This document shows positions 1-4,994 of a DNA stretch of 5,240 nucleotides, piece after piece. Numbering within the stretch: the stretch's first letter is position 1; each line of letters begins with the position of its first letter. The stretch is from positions 1 through 5,240 of the forward strand of contig JAHELH010000188.1 of NCBI GenBank assembly GCA_024644285.1, given 5' to 3'. The translations under genes and the position numbers were made by a program. A model generated the notes under the pieces. That model had not been told where the DNA came from and did no database searches. It saw only the letters and a list, made by a program, of their open reading frames with translations. The stretch comes from Paracoccaceae bacterium (GTDB lineage: Bacteria > Pseudomonadota > Alphaproteobacteria > Rhodobacterales > Rhodobacteraceae).

Positions 1-407
1 CCGGCAGCGTCTCGTTGCAGGGCGTCTCCCGCGACGTGGGCACGCTTTACGCGCGCGCCGCGCTTTTGGTGCATCCCTCGCATGTCGAGGGCTTTTCGCT
101 GGTCGTGGCAGAGGCGCTGGCCGCCGGCCTGCCCGTCATCGGGTTCGCCGACTGCCCCGGAGTGAACGCCCTGATCCGCGACGGCGAAAACGGTCTTCTG
201 GTGGCCGCAACGTCGCGCCGCGACGACAGGGTGGCCGCCCTGTCGGCGGCGATGCGGAAACTGATGTCCGATCCGGGCGTGCGCGCGGAATTGCGGCGTG
301 GCGGCCCGGCCTCGGTCGAACGATTCGCCACGCCACGCATCATGAGACTGTGGGAGGACGTGATCGCCGACGCCGTCGCCGCTCAGGCCGCTTCCGAGCG
401 CCGGTAG
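1..407 (+). CDS. Glycosyltransferase family 4, GT-B type (C-terminal fragment, 5' end outside window)
   Basis: The frame is open from base 3 and ends at TAG 405-407, giving 134 visible residues; the N-terminal half lies to the left. The fragment carries the donor-binding signature of GT-B retaining transferases: H24-P-S, then E29-GFSLVVA-E37, the E-x7-E motif, followed by EALAAGLPVIGF and the GENGLLV turn near residues 60-66. In this family these residues hold the nucleotide-sugar donor, and the protein usually acts at the cytoplasmic membrane face in polysaccharide, lipid or LPS glycosylation. The end of the protein is helical, as usual for the crossover helix back to the N-terminal lobe. 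Donor and acceptor cannot be told from this part. Its last 25 bases overlap the 3' end of the convergent enolase-superfamily gene, and no clear terminator lies between them. Family assignment is firm; the specific role is unknown. Confidence 0.9.
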   Translation, partial: GSVSLQGVSRDVGTLYARAALLVHPSHVEGFSLVVAEALAAGLPVIGFADCPGVNALIRDGENGLLVAATSRRDDRVAALSAAMRKLMSDPGVRAELRRGGPASVERFATPRIMRLWEDVIADAVAAQAASERR

Positions 408-1483
408 GACGACCGCGCCAGCCATTCGGGCGAAATCTCGACGCCCCAGCCCGGCCTGTCGGACACCATGACTTGCCCCGCCTCCACGGCATACGGACTC
501 TCGACGAACAGCCCCTCTTGCCACGGATAATAATCCGGCCCCTCGATGGAAAACTCCAAGTATTTGCCCGCATTCGGGATTGCCCGAAGCATGTGCATCG
601 TGAACAGCGTCACCATCGACAGGTTGGCGCAATGCGGCGTCACCGGCAGACCCGCCGCCTCGGCCATCCGGCAGACCCGCAAGGTGCGGCAGATGCCGCC
701 GAGATAGAGGATATCCGGCTGCACGATATCGACCGCGCGCATGTCGATCATCCGGCGCCAGGTCGGCAACTCGCAATCCTGCTCGCCGCCGGTCACGTCG
801 ATCTCCAGCGCGTCGGCGACTTCCTTGGTCTGCTCGAGGTCCCAATAGGGACAGGGTTCCTCGAAATGGCAGAAGTCATGATCCTCCAGCATCCGGCCCA
901 CCTCGATTGCGCGTTCAGGGCCGTAGCAGGAATTGGCGTCGATCAGCAGATCGGCGTCGGGCAGCGCGCGGCGCATCGCCGGGATGATTTCTTCCGTCCG
1001 CCCGGGCCATTCGTCGCGGCCCCGTCCCACCTCTGACCCCGCACGCACCTTGAAGGCGTCGAAGCCCTTGGCATCGCGCAGCGCCCTGAGCCGCGCCGCC
1101 TCGTCCCTGGGCGTGATGTCGCGTTTCATCGACGAGGCATAGGCCCGCAACGGTCCCGGCGATCCGCCAAGCAATTCGGCCACCGGCTTGCCCGCCGCCC
1201 TGCCGCGCCAGTCCCAGATCGCGGTATCCACTCCCCCCATGGCGCGGCGCAGGTAGCTGCCGGGAAACTTGTGCTCGCGCTCGGTCACCAGATCCAGCAG
1301 GTCGTCGAGATCGTTCGTGTCCAGTCCCAGGACCCAGGGCGCCACCTGCCGGTGCAATACCGCGCAGGTGATGTCCGCATTGTAGGTCGACACCTGCCCC
1401 CAGCCCTGCCGCCCGTCCTCAGACGTGATGCGGACGAACCCAACGTCCGGCGTGCAAAAGGTCTCGATTGCCGCGATTTTCAT
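383..1483 (-). CDS. Enolase-superfamily enzyme, mandelate racemase/muconate lactonizing type (probable acid-sugar dehydratase or racemase)
   Basis: A 366-residue cytosolic enzyme of the usual length for the family, with an N-terminal capping domain (about 1-115) and a TIM-barrel (about 120-350). Numbering is from ATG 1483. Barrel-strand motifs appear in order: FKVRAG with K145 and R147; IDAN with metal ligand D182 and N184; FEEP with ligand E208; GGEQ with ligand E234; QPD with D257 and TPHCAN with H284, the His-Asp dyad; and E310 in LEFSIEG. Members use Mg2+ to stabilise an enolate after proton removal alpha to a carboxylate. R147 replaces the usual second lysine of KxK, so chemistry probably relies on H284/D257. 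This fits a dehydratase better than a two-base racemase, but that is inference and the substrate is unknown. The start at 1483 is preferred over ATG 1489 because GAGG lies 8 nt upstream of it but only 2 nt from 1489. The gene follows the MATE exporter closely in one operon. Confidence 0.9.
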   Translation of the reverse strand: MKIAAIETFCTPDVGFVRITSEDGRQGWGQVSTYNADITCAVLHRQVAPWVLGLDTNDLDDLLDLVTEREHKFPGSYLRRAMGGVDTAIWDWRGRAAGKPVAELLGGSPGPLRAYASSMKRDITPRDEAARLRALRDAKGFDAFKVRAGSEVGRGRDEWPGRTEEIIPAMRRALPDADLLIDANSCYGPERAIEVGRMLEDHDFCHFEEPCPYWDLEQTKEVADALEIDVTGGEQDCELPTWRRMIDMRAVDIVQPDILYLGGICRTLRVCRMAEAAGLPVTPHCANLSMVTLFTMHMLRAIPNAGKYLEFSIEGPDYYPWQEGLFVESPYAVEAGQVMVSDRPGWGVEISPEWLARSSYRRSEAA

Positions 1484-1491
1484 CCGCATTT

Positions 1492-1495
1492 CCTC
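1492..1495 (-). promoter_or_regulatory. Shine-Dalgarno of the enolase-superfamily gene, overlapping the exporter stop codon
   Basis: On the - strand the sequence reads GGTGAGGAAATGCGGATG. GAGG is 8 nt from the ATG at 1483 and only 2 nt from the ATG at 1489, which favours the downstream start. The TGA inside this string (1494-1496) is the exporter's stop codon, so ribosomes ending the exporter sit on this site. This arrangement is typical of translational coupling. Confidence 0.6.
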
Positions 1496-2888
1496 ACCGG
1501 CGCGCGTGCAGCAGCGTCATCAGGCGCGACTGCCGCTGGAATGGCTCGCGCGGGGCCGGCGCGGTACCCTCGGCCTTGTCGATCACGCGATAGGCCAGCC
1601 ACAGGGTCACGCCGGCAAAGATCACCCCGCCCGCCGCCTGCCCGATCAGCACCCCCGGCGCGCCCATCAGCCAGGCGCCCGCGATGACGAACGGGATCGT
1701 GCCCAATGTGTGCCGGCCCCAGTTGATCCAGGTCGAGTAGAACGGATGTCCCAGATTGTTGAAGGCCGCGTTGCCGACGAAGATCACGCCGTTGAAAAAG
1801 AAGGCCAGCGCCAGCGGTCCGCAGAACAGGTAGATCAGGATCAGCGTCATCCCGTCAGCCTCGAACACAGCCGCGATCTGGCCGCGCAGCAGGAACAGGA
1901 TCAGGCTGACGGCGACCACGACGGCGCCGGTAAAGACCAGGCCGTCGCGGAATGCGCCGCGCACCCGGTCGTATTGCCCGGCCCCGAAATTCTGTCCGAT
2001 GATCGGCCCGATGGCGCCCGACAGCGCGAAGATGACTCCGAAGGCGATCGGCGTGGTCCGCGCCACGATCGCCATGCCCGCCACCGCCGCCTCGCCGAAC
2101 TCGGCCATGGCGCGGGTGACATATGCCTGGCCCACCGGCGTCGCCAGCTGGGTCAGGATCGCCGGGAAGGCGATGGTGAAGACCGGGCGCATATCCACCG
2201 CCAGCGACCGCGCCCCGGCCCATTCGAAGCCGCCGTAATGCCGCATCAGCGGCTGCAGACCCACCGCCGCGATGGTGATCCGCGCCGCCACGCTGGCCAG
2301 CGCCGCGCCGGTCAACTCCAGGTTCAGCCCGAAGATCAGGATCGGGTCCAGCACCGCGTTCACCACCCCGCCCCAGACCGTCGCCATCATCGCGCGCCGC
2401 GCGTCGCCATGGGCGCGCAGGATCGCCCCGCCCATCATGCCCACCATCAGGAAGGGCAGCGACGGCACGATGATCCGCAAATACCCCGTGGACAGGGTCA
2501 GCGTCTCGCCGCTCGCGCCCATCAGCGCGGACAAAGCGGGCACGTAGAACCAGACCACCGCAGCGAAGACCGCGCCGAATACCACGCCATAGATCAGCGC
2601 ATTGGTCGCCCGCTTTCGCGCCAGCCCGGCGTCACCGGCGCCAAGCGCACGCGCCACCAGCGCACCGGCGGCAATCGCCATGCCGATGCCGAACGAGGTG
2701 GTGAAGAAAAGGATCGCCCCGGCATATCCCACCGCGGCCGCCAATTCCGCCTTTCCCAGCATCGAGATGAAGATCATGTCGACGAAATCGACCACGAAGA
2801 CGGCCATCAGGCCGACGCTCGCGGTCAGCGACATCACCGTGATGTGGCGCATCAGCGAGCCTTCAAGGAATTTCGCCTGCTCCGTCAT
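1494..2888 (-). CDS. MATE-family multidrug/metabolite exporter
   Basis: A 464-residue polytopic inner-membrane protein rich in long hydrophobic helices, matching the 12-helix, roughly 450-470-residue MATE family. Members export cationic or hydrophobic compounds in exchange for Na+ or H+. Family landmarks visible: an acidic TM1 (VVDFVDMIF, D34 and D37) followed by the LGKAELAAAVGYAG loop; N177-A-V-L-D181 with PILIFG in the N-lobe, an N-x3-D spacing like the cation-site Asn/Asp of DinF-type MATEs; and PIIGQNFGAGQYDR (295-308) opening the second six-helix half. The tail from about 436 is polar and cytosolic. The reading frame extends to an ATG at 3035, but the extra 49 residues are polar, arginine-rich and unlike the family, while ATG 2888 has GGAG 5 nt upstream and gives a normal N-terminus. 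It heads an operon with the enolase-superfamily gene. The substrate cannot be read from sequence; a link to the partner enzyme's substrate or product is inference. Confidence 0.92.
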   Translation of the reverse strand: MTEQAKFLEGSLMRHITVMSLTASVGLMAVFVVDFVDMIFISMLGKAELAAAVGYAGAILFFTTSFGIGMAIAAGALVARALGAGDAGLARKRATNALIYGVVFGAVFAAVVWFYVPALSALMGASGETLTLSTGYLRIIVPSLPFLMVGMMGGAILRAHGDARRAMMATVWGGVVNAVLDPILIFGLNLELTGAALASVAARITIAAVGLQPLMRHYGGFEWAGARSLAVDMRPVFTIAFPAILTQLATPVGQAYVTRAMAEFGEAAVAGMAIVARTTPIAFGVIFALSGAIGPIIGQNFGAGQYDRVRGAFRDGLVFTGAVVVAVSLILFLLRGQIAAVFEADGMTLILIYLFCGPLALAFFFNGVIFVGNAAFNNLGHPFYSTWINWGRHTLGTIPFVIAGAWLMGAPGVLIGQAAGGVIFAGVTLWLAYRVIDKAEGTAPAPREPFQRQSRLMTLLHARR

Positions 2889-2893
2889 CTCCA

Positions 2894-2897
2894 CTCC
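2894..2897 (-). promoter_or_regulatory. Shine-Dalgarno deciding the MATE exporter start
   Basis: GGAG lies 5 nt upstream of the ATG at 2886-2888 on the - strand. The ATG of the longer open frame (3033-3035) yields a non-family, arginine-rich extension, so this ribosome site sets the likely true start. Confidence 0.6.
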
Positions 2898-2912
2898 GCC
2901 GCGCTCCGGTCC

Positions 2913-2941
2913 AGTTTTGCGCCAAGCGTTCGCTTGCACAA
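2913..2941 (-). promoter_or_regulatory. Candidate promoter of the exporter operon
   Basis: On the - strand TTGTGC (2941-2936) and AAAACT (2918-2913) are separated by exactly 17 nt. Each hexamer matches the sigma-70 consensus at only 3 of 6 positions, so this is a weak candidate. Transcription would begin near 2906, leaving a leader of about 18 nt with the GGAG ribosome site. A perfect palindrome fills the spacer, the usual position for a repressor operator. Confidence 0.3.
2923..2936. promoter_or_regulatory. Perfect palindrome CAAGCG-TT-CGCTTG, possible operator
   Basis: A 6-bp inverted repeat with a 2-nt centre lies in the divergent exporter/Cache intergenic region. The half-site string AAGCGTTC recurs at 2978-2985, 54 bp away (start to start), where it ends the looser palindrome GAAC-N7-GTTC (2971-2985). 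Spaced copies suit a dimeric regulator bound at two sites, but no regulator gene is adjacent to name. Only the symmetry is observed; operator function is inferred. Confidence 0.35.
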
Positions 2942-3056
2942 CCCGGCCTCGACGCCTCACGCTGGGCGCCGAACACGAAGCGTTCACAGAGGTTTGTTTT
3001 CCTCGCCCGCACGGCTGTGGCATTCTGCGGGGCATGGCTTCTGCGTGTTCAAAAAT

Positions 3057-3060
3057 GGAG
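3057..3060 (+). promoter_or_regulatory. Shine-Dalgarno deciding the Cache-protein start
   Basis: GGAG is 6 nt upstream of ATG 3067. Earlier in-frame ATGs (for example 3055) overlap this site or add residues ahead of what is otherwise a clean signal peptide, so 3067 is the likely start. Confidence 0.6.
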
Positions 3061-3066
3061 CTGCGA

Positions 3067-3663
3067 ATGATTACGTTCTCAAAGTTATTACTGGCGGCGG
3101 TATTTCTGACTTCGGCCTCGAGCGCTACGGCTGAGGTTCCGGATCAGGCCGAAGCCGCCGCGCGGAACCTCGTCGAGACCGAATTGCGCCCGATGCTGCA
3201 GCAGCCGGAAGTAATCGCGGCGATCAAGAACCACAACGAGACCTATCCCTTGGCACCGTCGAATGACGAGGTGGTGAAGCTCGAGCAAATCTGGCACTTG
3301 GAAGCCACCGGAGATCACGGCGGGCTGGTGGAGCAAGTGAACGCCTCTGCCGCCTCCGAGATCCTTCGGGAGATGATCGACGACTTTCGCGGCAAATACA
3401 CCGAGTTCCTGGTGATGGGAAAGCACGGCCTGCTGGTGGCGCAATCCGCAGTCGCAACCGACTATTTCCAGGGCGACGAGGACAAGTACAAGAAGAGCTT
3501 TCCGCTCGGGCCGGACGCGGTCTATGTCGACAAGCTTGGCTACGACCAGTCCGTCGCCGCGGTTCAGGCACAGGTCAGCTTCACCTTGATCGATCCCGAA
3601 ACCGGAGAACCGGTCGGCGCGGCCACGGTCGGCATCCGGCGCGGCGTGCTTCCGGGAATGTAA
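3067..3663 (+). CDS. Secreted single Cache (PDC-sensor type) domain protein
   Basis: The protein has 198 residues. The N-terminus (MITFSK, then LLLAAVFL) is a Sec signal peptide, with a likely signal peptidase I site after A20-T-A22. The mature part begins with a long helix (about 24-58), followed by a Cache-like alpha/beta domain: FLVMGKHGLLVAQS (114-127), TDYFQGDEDKYKKSF (131-145), then YDQSVAAVQAQVSFTLIDPETGEPVGAATVGI (159-190), where the last strand carries the typical 'new information/variation of ligand' sheet. In full-length receptors and kinases such domains bind small ligands outside the membrane and signal inward. Here there is no transmembrane segment after the signal peptide and no HAMP, kinase, GGDEF or methyl-accepting domain, so this is a free periplasmic Cache protein that could bind a ligand or partner. 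It is divergent from the exporter operon. Family assignment is good; ligand and role are unknown. Confidence 0.85.
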   Translation: MITFSKLLLAAVFLTSASSATAEVPDQAEAAARNLVETELRPMLQQPEVIAAIKNHNETYPLAPSNDEVVKLEQIWHLEATGDHGGLVEQVNASAASEILREMIDDFRGKYTEFLVMGKHGLLVAQSAVATDYFQGDEDKYKKSFPLGPDAVYVDKLGYDQSVAAVQAQVSFTLIDPETGEPVGAATVGIRRGVLPGM

Positions 3664-3701
3664 CACCCGGGGTTCGCGGGCGTAGCCGCACCTGCCTCCT
3701 G

Positions 3702-3724
3702 CCAACCCGGTGCGTGGTTGGTTT
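3702..3724 (+). terminator. Weak hairpin after the Cache-protein gene, possible terminator
   Basis: CCAACC (3702-3707) and GGTTGG (3716-3721) form a perfect 6-bp stem with an 8-nt loop, followed by only TTT. It lies in the 82-bp gap between two convergent genes, the expected place for a terminator. The short T run makes intrinsic termination uncertain. Confidence 0.3.
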
Positions 3725-3745
3725 CGCGACAAGTCCTGCGCGAGC

Positions 3746-4099
3746 TCACCGCGCGGCGCGGCCCAGCGCGGCGCGGGTCGCGCGCAGGGTCTTCAGGAAC
3801 CGCTTCGACCGCGCGATGCGGGCCTCGACCTCGGCGATGCGGGCATCCAGGAACGCCTCGCCGTCGACGCTGTCATCGGCGCCGAGTTGCGCGATGAAGA
3901 CCGTCAGGTCGGCCAGGGTCATCCCCGCATCCTGCGCCTCGCCGATCAGCTCCAGCGTCAGAACCGTCTCTTCGGGATAGGACCGGTAGCGGTTCGTCTG
4001 ACCCGGCTCGGGCTCCGAGGCGATCAGCCCCCGGCGTTCGTAGAACCGGATCGTGTCGCGGCTGAGGCCGGTGCGTTTCGATAGCTCACCTATGCGCAT
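3746..4099 (-). CDS. MerR-family transcriptional regulator
   Basis: A 117-residue DNA-binding protein. The N-terminus is a standard MerR winged helix-turn-helix: MRIGELSKRTGLSRDTIRFY (1-20), then ERRGLI (21-26), with the wing continuing through NRYRSYPEE (36-44). A linker and a helix-rich region LELIGEAQDAGMTLADLTVFI (about 49-69) follow, and an antiparallel coiled-coil dimerisation helix spans about 82-112. There is no C-terminal effector domain and no cysteine anywhere, which argues against the thiolate metal sensing of CueR, ZntR or MerR itself; the inducer is unknown. MerR proteins typically twist an over-long promoter spacer to activate transcription, often of a divergent gene, as here for the zinc-ribbon gene. 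No clear Shine-Dalgarno precedes the ATG, so it may be weakly translated or start close to its own transcript end. The end of the gene is very GC-rich (alanine/arginine codons). Confidence 0.92.
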   Translation of the reverse strand: MRIGELSKRTGLSRDTIRFYERRGLIASEPEPGQTNRYRSYPEETVLTLELIGEAQDAGMTLADLTVFIAQLGADDSVDGEAFLDARIAEVEARIARSKRFLKTLRATRAALGRAAR

Positions 4100-4104
4100 G
4101 AAAT

Positions 4105-4134
4105 CAAAACCGTTGACTCTACTCCATGGTTTTG
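4105..4134. promoter_or_regulatory. Inverted repeat CAAAACC-N16-GGTTTTG, candidate MerR operator
   Basis: Perfect 7-bp arms (4105-4111 and 4128-4134) flank a 16-nt centre with four further matching pairs. The element lies in the 81-bp gap between the MerR gene and the divergent zinc-ribbon gene and overlaps the TTGACT -35-like hexamer. Its centre is upstream of the mid-spacer position usual for MerR operators, so it could instead serve autoregulation. A CCATGG palindrome (4124-4129) is closer to the spacer centre. Only the symmetry is directly seen. Confidence 0.45.
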
Positions 4135-4142
4135 CCTAGCAT
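4113..4142 (+). promoter_or_regulatory. Candidate MerR-controlled promoter of the zinc-ribbon gene
   Basis: TTGACT (4113-4118) matches the -35 consensus at 5 of 6 positions. TAGCAT (4137-4142) matches the -10 consensus at 4 of 6 after an 18-nt spacer. A spacer longer than 17 nt is typical of promoters activated by MerR proteins through DNA untwisting, although 19-20 nt is more usual. Transcription would begin near 4149, about 32 nt before the start codon. Confidence 0.5.
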
Positions 4143-4180
4143 TGCCGTGGCGAATTGGCCAGACCGGAGGGGAGAGGATC

Positions 4181-4435
4181 ATGGGAAAGAGATGCGAAAG
4201 CTGCGGCATGCCGCTCTCCCGCGACCCCGAACGCGGCGGCAGCGAGGCCGACGGCACGAAGTCCGACCGCTACTGCTCGCTGTGCTATGCGAACGGCGAA
4301 TTCCGGCATCAGGGCGTCACCGCGGCCGAGTTCCAGCGGCATTGCATGGCGGCGATGCGCGAGAACGGCATGCCGAGGATCATGGCCTGGCTCTTTACCC
4401 GCGGCATCCCCAGGCTGCCGCGCTGGAAGACCTGA
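4181..4435 (+). CDS. Small zinc-ribbon protein (CxxC...CxxC)
   Basis: An 84-residue cytosolic protein. Two knuckles, C5-ESC8 and C32-SLC35, are separated by 23 residues and form a C4 zinc ribbon at residues 1-40; an extra cysteine is at C55. The rest is helical and basic, with FRHQGVTAAEFQRHCMAAMRENGM (41-64) and a tail ending IPRLPRWKT. It resembles the small 'putative zinc ribbon' proteins of bacteria, whose function is not established; such ribbons may bind nucleic acid, protein or metal. ATG 4181 is chosen because a purine-rich stretch (GGAG 4171-4174, 6 nt away) precedes it and the ribbon begins right after it; the upstream in-frame ATG at 4142 would lie inside the promoter. It is divergent from MerR and followed after 64 bp by the GFA-family gene, so it is probably under MerR control. 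Confidence 0.82.
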   Translation: MGKRCESCGMPLSRDPERGGSEADGTKSDRYCSLCYANGEFRHQGVTAAEFQRHCMAAMRENGMPRIMAWLFTRGIPRLPRWKT

Positions 4436-4449
4436 GAGTGCAAAGCACC

Positions 4450-4478
4450 AAGACACCGAACCGCGCCCCTGGCATATT
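4450..4478 (+). promoter_or_regulatory. Candidate internal promoter of the GFA-family gene
   Basis: In the 64-bp gap after the zinc-ribbon gene, AAGACA (4450-4455) and CATATT (4473-4478) each match sigma-70 consensus hexamers at 4 of 6 positions, with a 17-nt spacer. It would start transcription near 4485, leaving GGAAGG for ribosome binding. The gene may therefore be expressed apart from, or in addition to, read-through from the zinc-ribbon gene. Confidence 0.35.
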
Positions 4479-4499
4479 GCGGCGCGGAAGGGTCCGGAC

Positions 4500-4982
4500 A
4501 TGACGGCACATCAAGGCGGTTGTCTTTGCGGCGCGGTACGGTACGAGACTGACGGCAATCCTTTATGGGTGACGGTCTGCTATTGCAGCTTCTGCCAGAA
4601 ATCCACCGGATCGGATCACATGGTCGAGCCGGTCTTCGATATCGGCAGGCTGCGGTTCACGTCCGCCCGGCCGGCGCGGTTCACGCTTCCCTCTGCCGGC
4701 AGCGGCCAGGACGTGCACATCCACCACTGCGCCGCTTGCGGCACCAAGCTGGCGCTGAGCTTCGCGCGCTGGCCGGACCGCATTGGGGTATTCGCAGGCA
4801 CCTTCGACAATCCTGGCTGGTTCCCGATGACGCCGGACAACACCAAGCATATTTTCGCTTCCGAGGCGATGCGTGGCACGGTCATTCCGTCCGGCTTCCG
4901 GGTTTTCCAGCGCCACGCCGCTGAAACCGACGGCACCCCGCTGGAACCTCAGGTCTATTCCGAACCGCGCGTCATCGGCTGA
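4500..4982 (+). CDS. GFA/CENP-V family zinc protein (glutathione-dependent formaldehyde-activating enzyme-like)
   Basis: 160 residues, normal for the family. GGC8-L-C10-GAVRY opens the fold; C27-Y-C29-SF-C32-QKSTGS is the second cluster; and C77-AA-C80-GTKL the third. By analogy with Paracoccus Gfa, C8, C10, C77 and C80 would hold a structural zinc and C27, C29 and C32 a second, catalytic-type zinc. Downstream, WPDRIGVFAGTFDNP (91-105) and RGTVIPSGFRVF (125-136) are typical later strands. The founding enzyme was proposed to speed S-hydroxymethylglutathione formation, but most relatives have no proven activity, so the formaldehyde role should not be assumed. Tyr28 replaces the histidine frequent in this cluster (CHC). 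ATG 4500 is preceded by GGAAGG (4486-4491). The gene lies downstream of the zinc-ribbon gene in the same direction, and its stop is 3 bp from the convergent gltX stop. Confidence 0.9.
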   Translation: MTAHQGGCLCGAVRYETDGNPLWVTVCYCSFCQKSTGSDHMVEPVFDIGRLRFTSARPARFTLPSAGSGQDVHIHHCAACGTKLALSFARWPDRIGVFAGTFDNPGWFPMTPDNTKHIFASEAMRGTVIPSGFRVFQRHAAETDGTPLEPQVYSEPRVIG

Positions 4983-4994
4983 CGGTCACAGCCG
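4976..4994. terminator. Hairpin spanning both convergent stop codons, possible bidirectional terminator
   Basis: CGGCTG (4976-4981) and CAGCCG (4989-4994) form a perfect 6-bp stem around a 7-nt loop that contains most of the two stop codons (GFA TGA 4980-4982, gltX TGA 4986-4988). Being symmetric, it would fold in both transcripts. No T run follows on either side, so intrinsic termination is doubtful; blocking of 3' exonuclease or of converging transcription is an alternative. Confidence 0.3.

Noticed and set aside
350..1036. A 228-codon + strand open frame opposite the enolase-superfamily gene
   Set aside because: Arg/His/Asp-rich composition without motifs; the - strand frame has all catalytic motifs.
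2889..3035. A 49-residue N-terminal extension of the exporter from ATG 3035
   Set aside because: It is arginine-rich, unlike MATE N-termini, and runs through the divergent promoter region. ATG 2888 has a well-placed GGAG.
2602..3066. An upstream extension of the Cache-protein frame
   Set aside because: It would bury the signal peptide inside the protein and overlaps the exporter gene. ATG 3067 has a ribosome site and begins the signal peptide.
1425..3134. A 569-codon open frame on the + strand, antisense to the exporter
   Set aside because: Its product is dominated by His, Arg, Asp and Gln with no domain or hydrophobic pattern. It is a GC-rich shadow of the MATE gene, which has full family motifs and a ribosome site.
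3667..3689. Small GC-rich hairpins (CCCG...CGGG and GCGG...CCGC) just after the Cache gene
   Set aside because: Stems are only 4 bp and lack T runs; such pairings are expected by chance at this GC content.
3088..3732. A 214-codon - strand open frame opposite the Cache protein
   Set aside because: No recognisable domain or convincing start. The + strand frame has a signal peptide and Cache motifs.
3750..3785. GCGCGGC-rich tandem-like repeats
   Set aside because: They are explained by alanine/arginine codons at the end of the MerR gene. The units are too short and irregular to be a repeat element or CRISPR.
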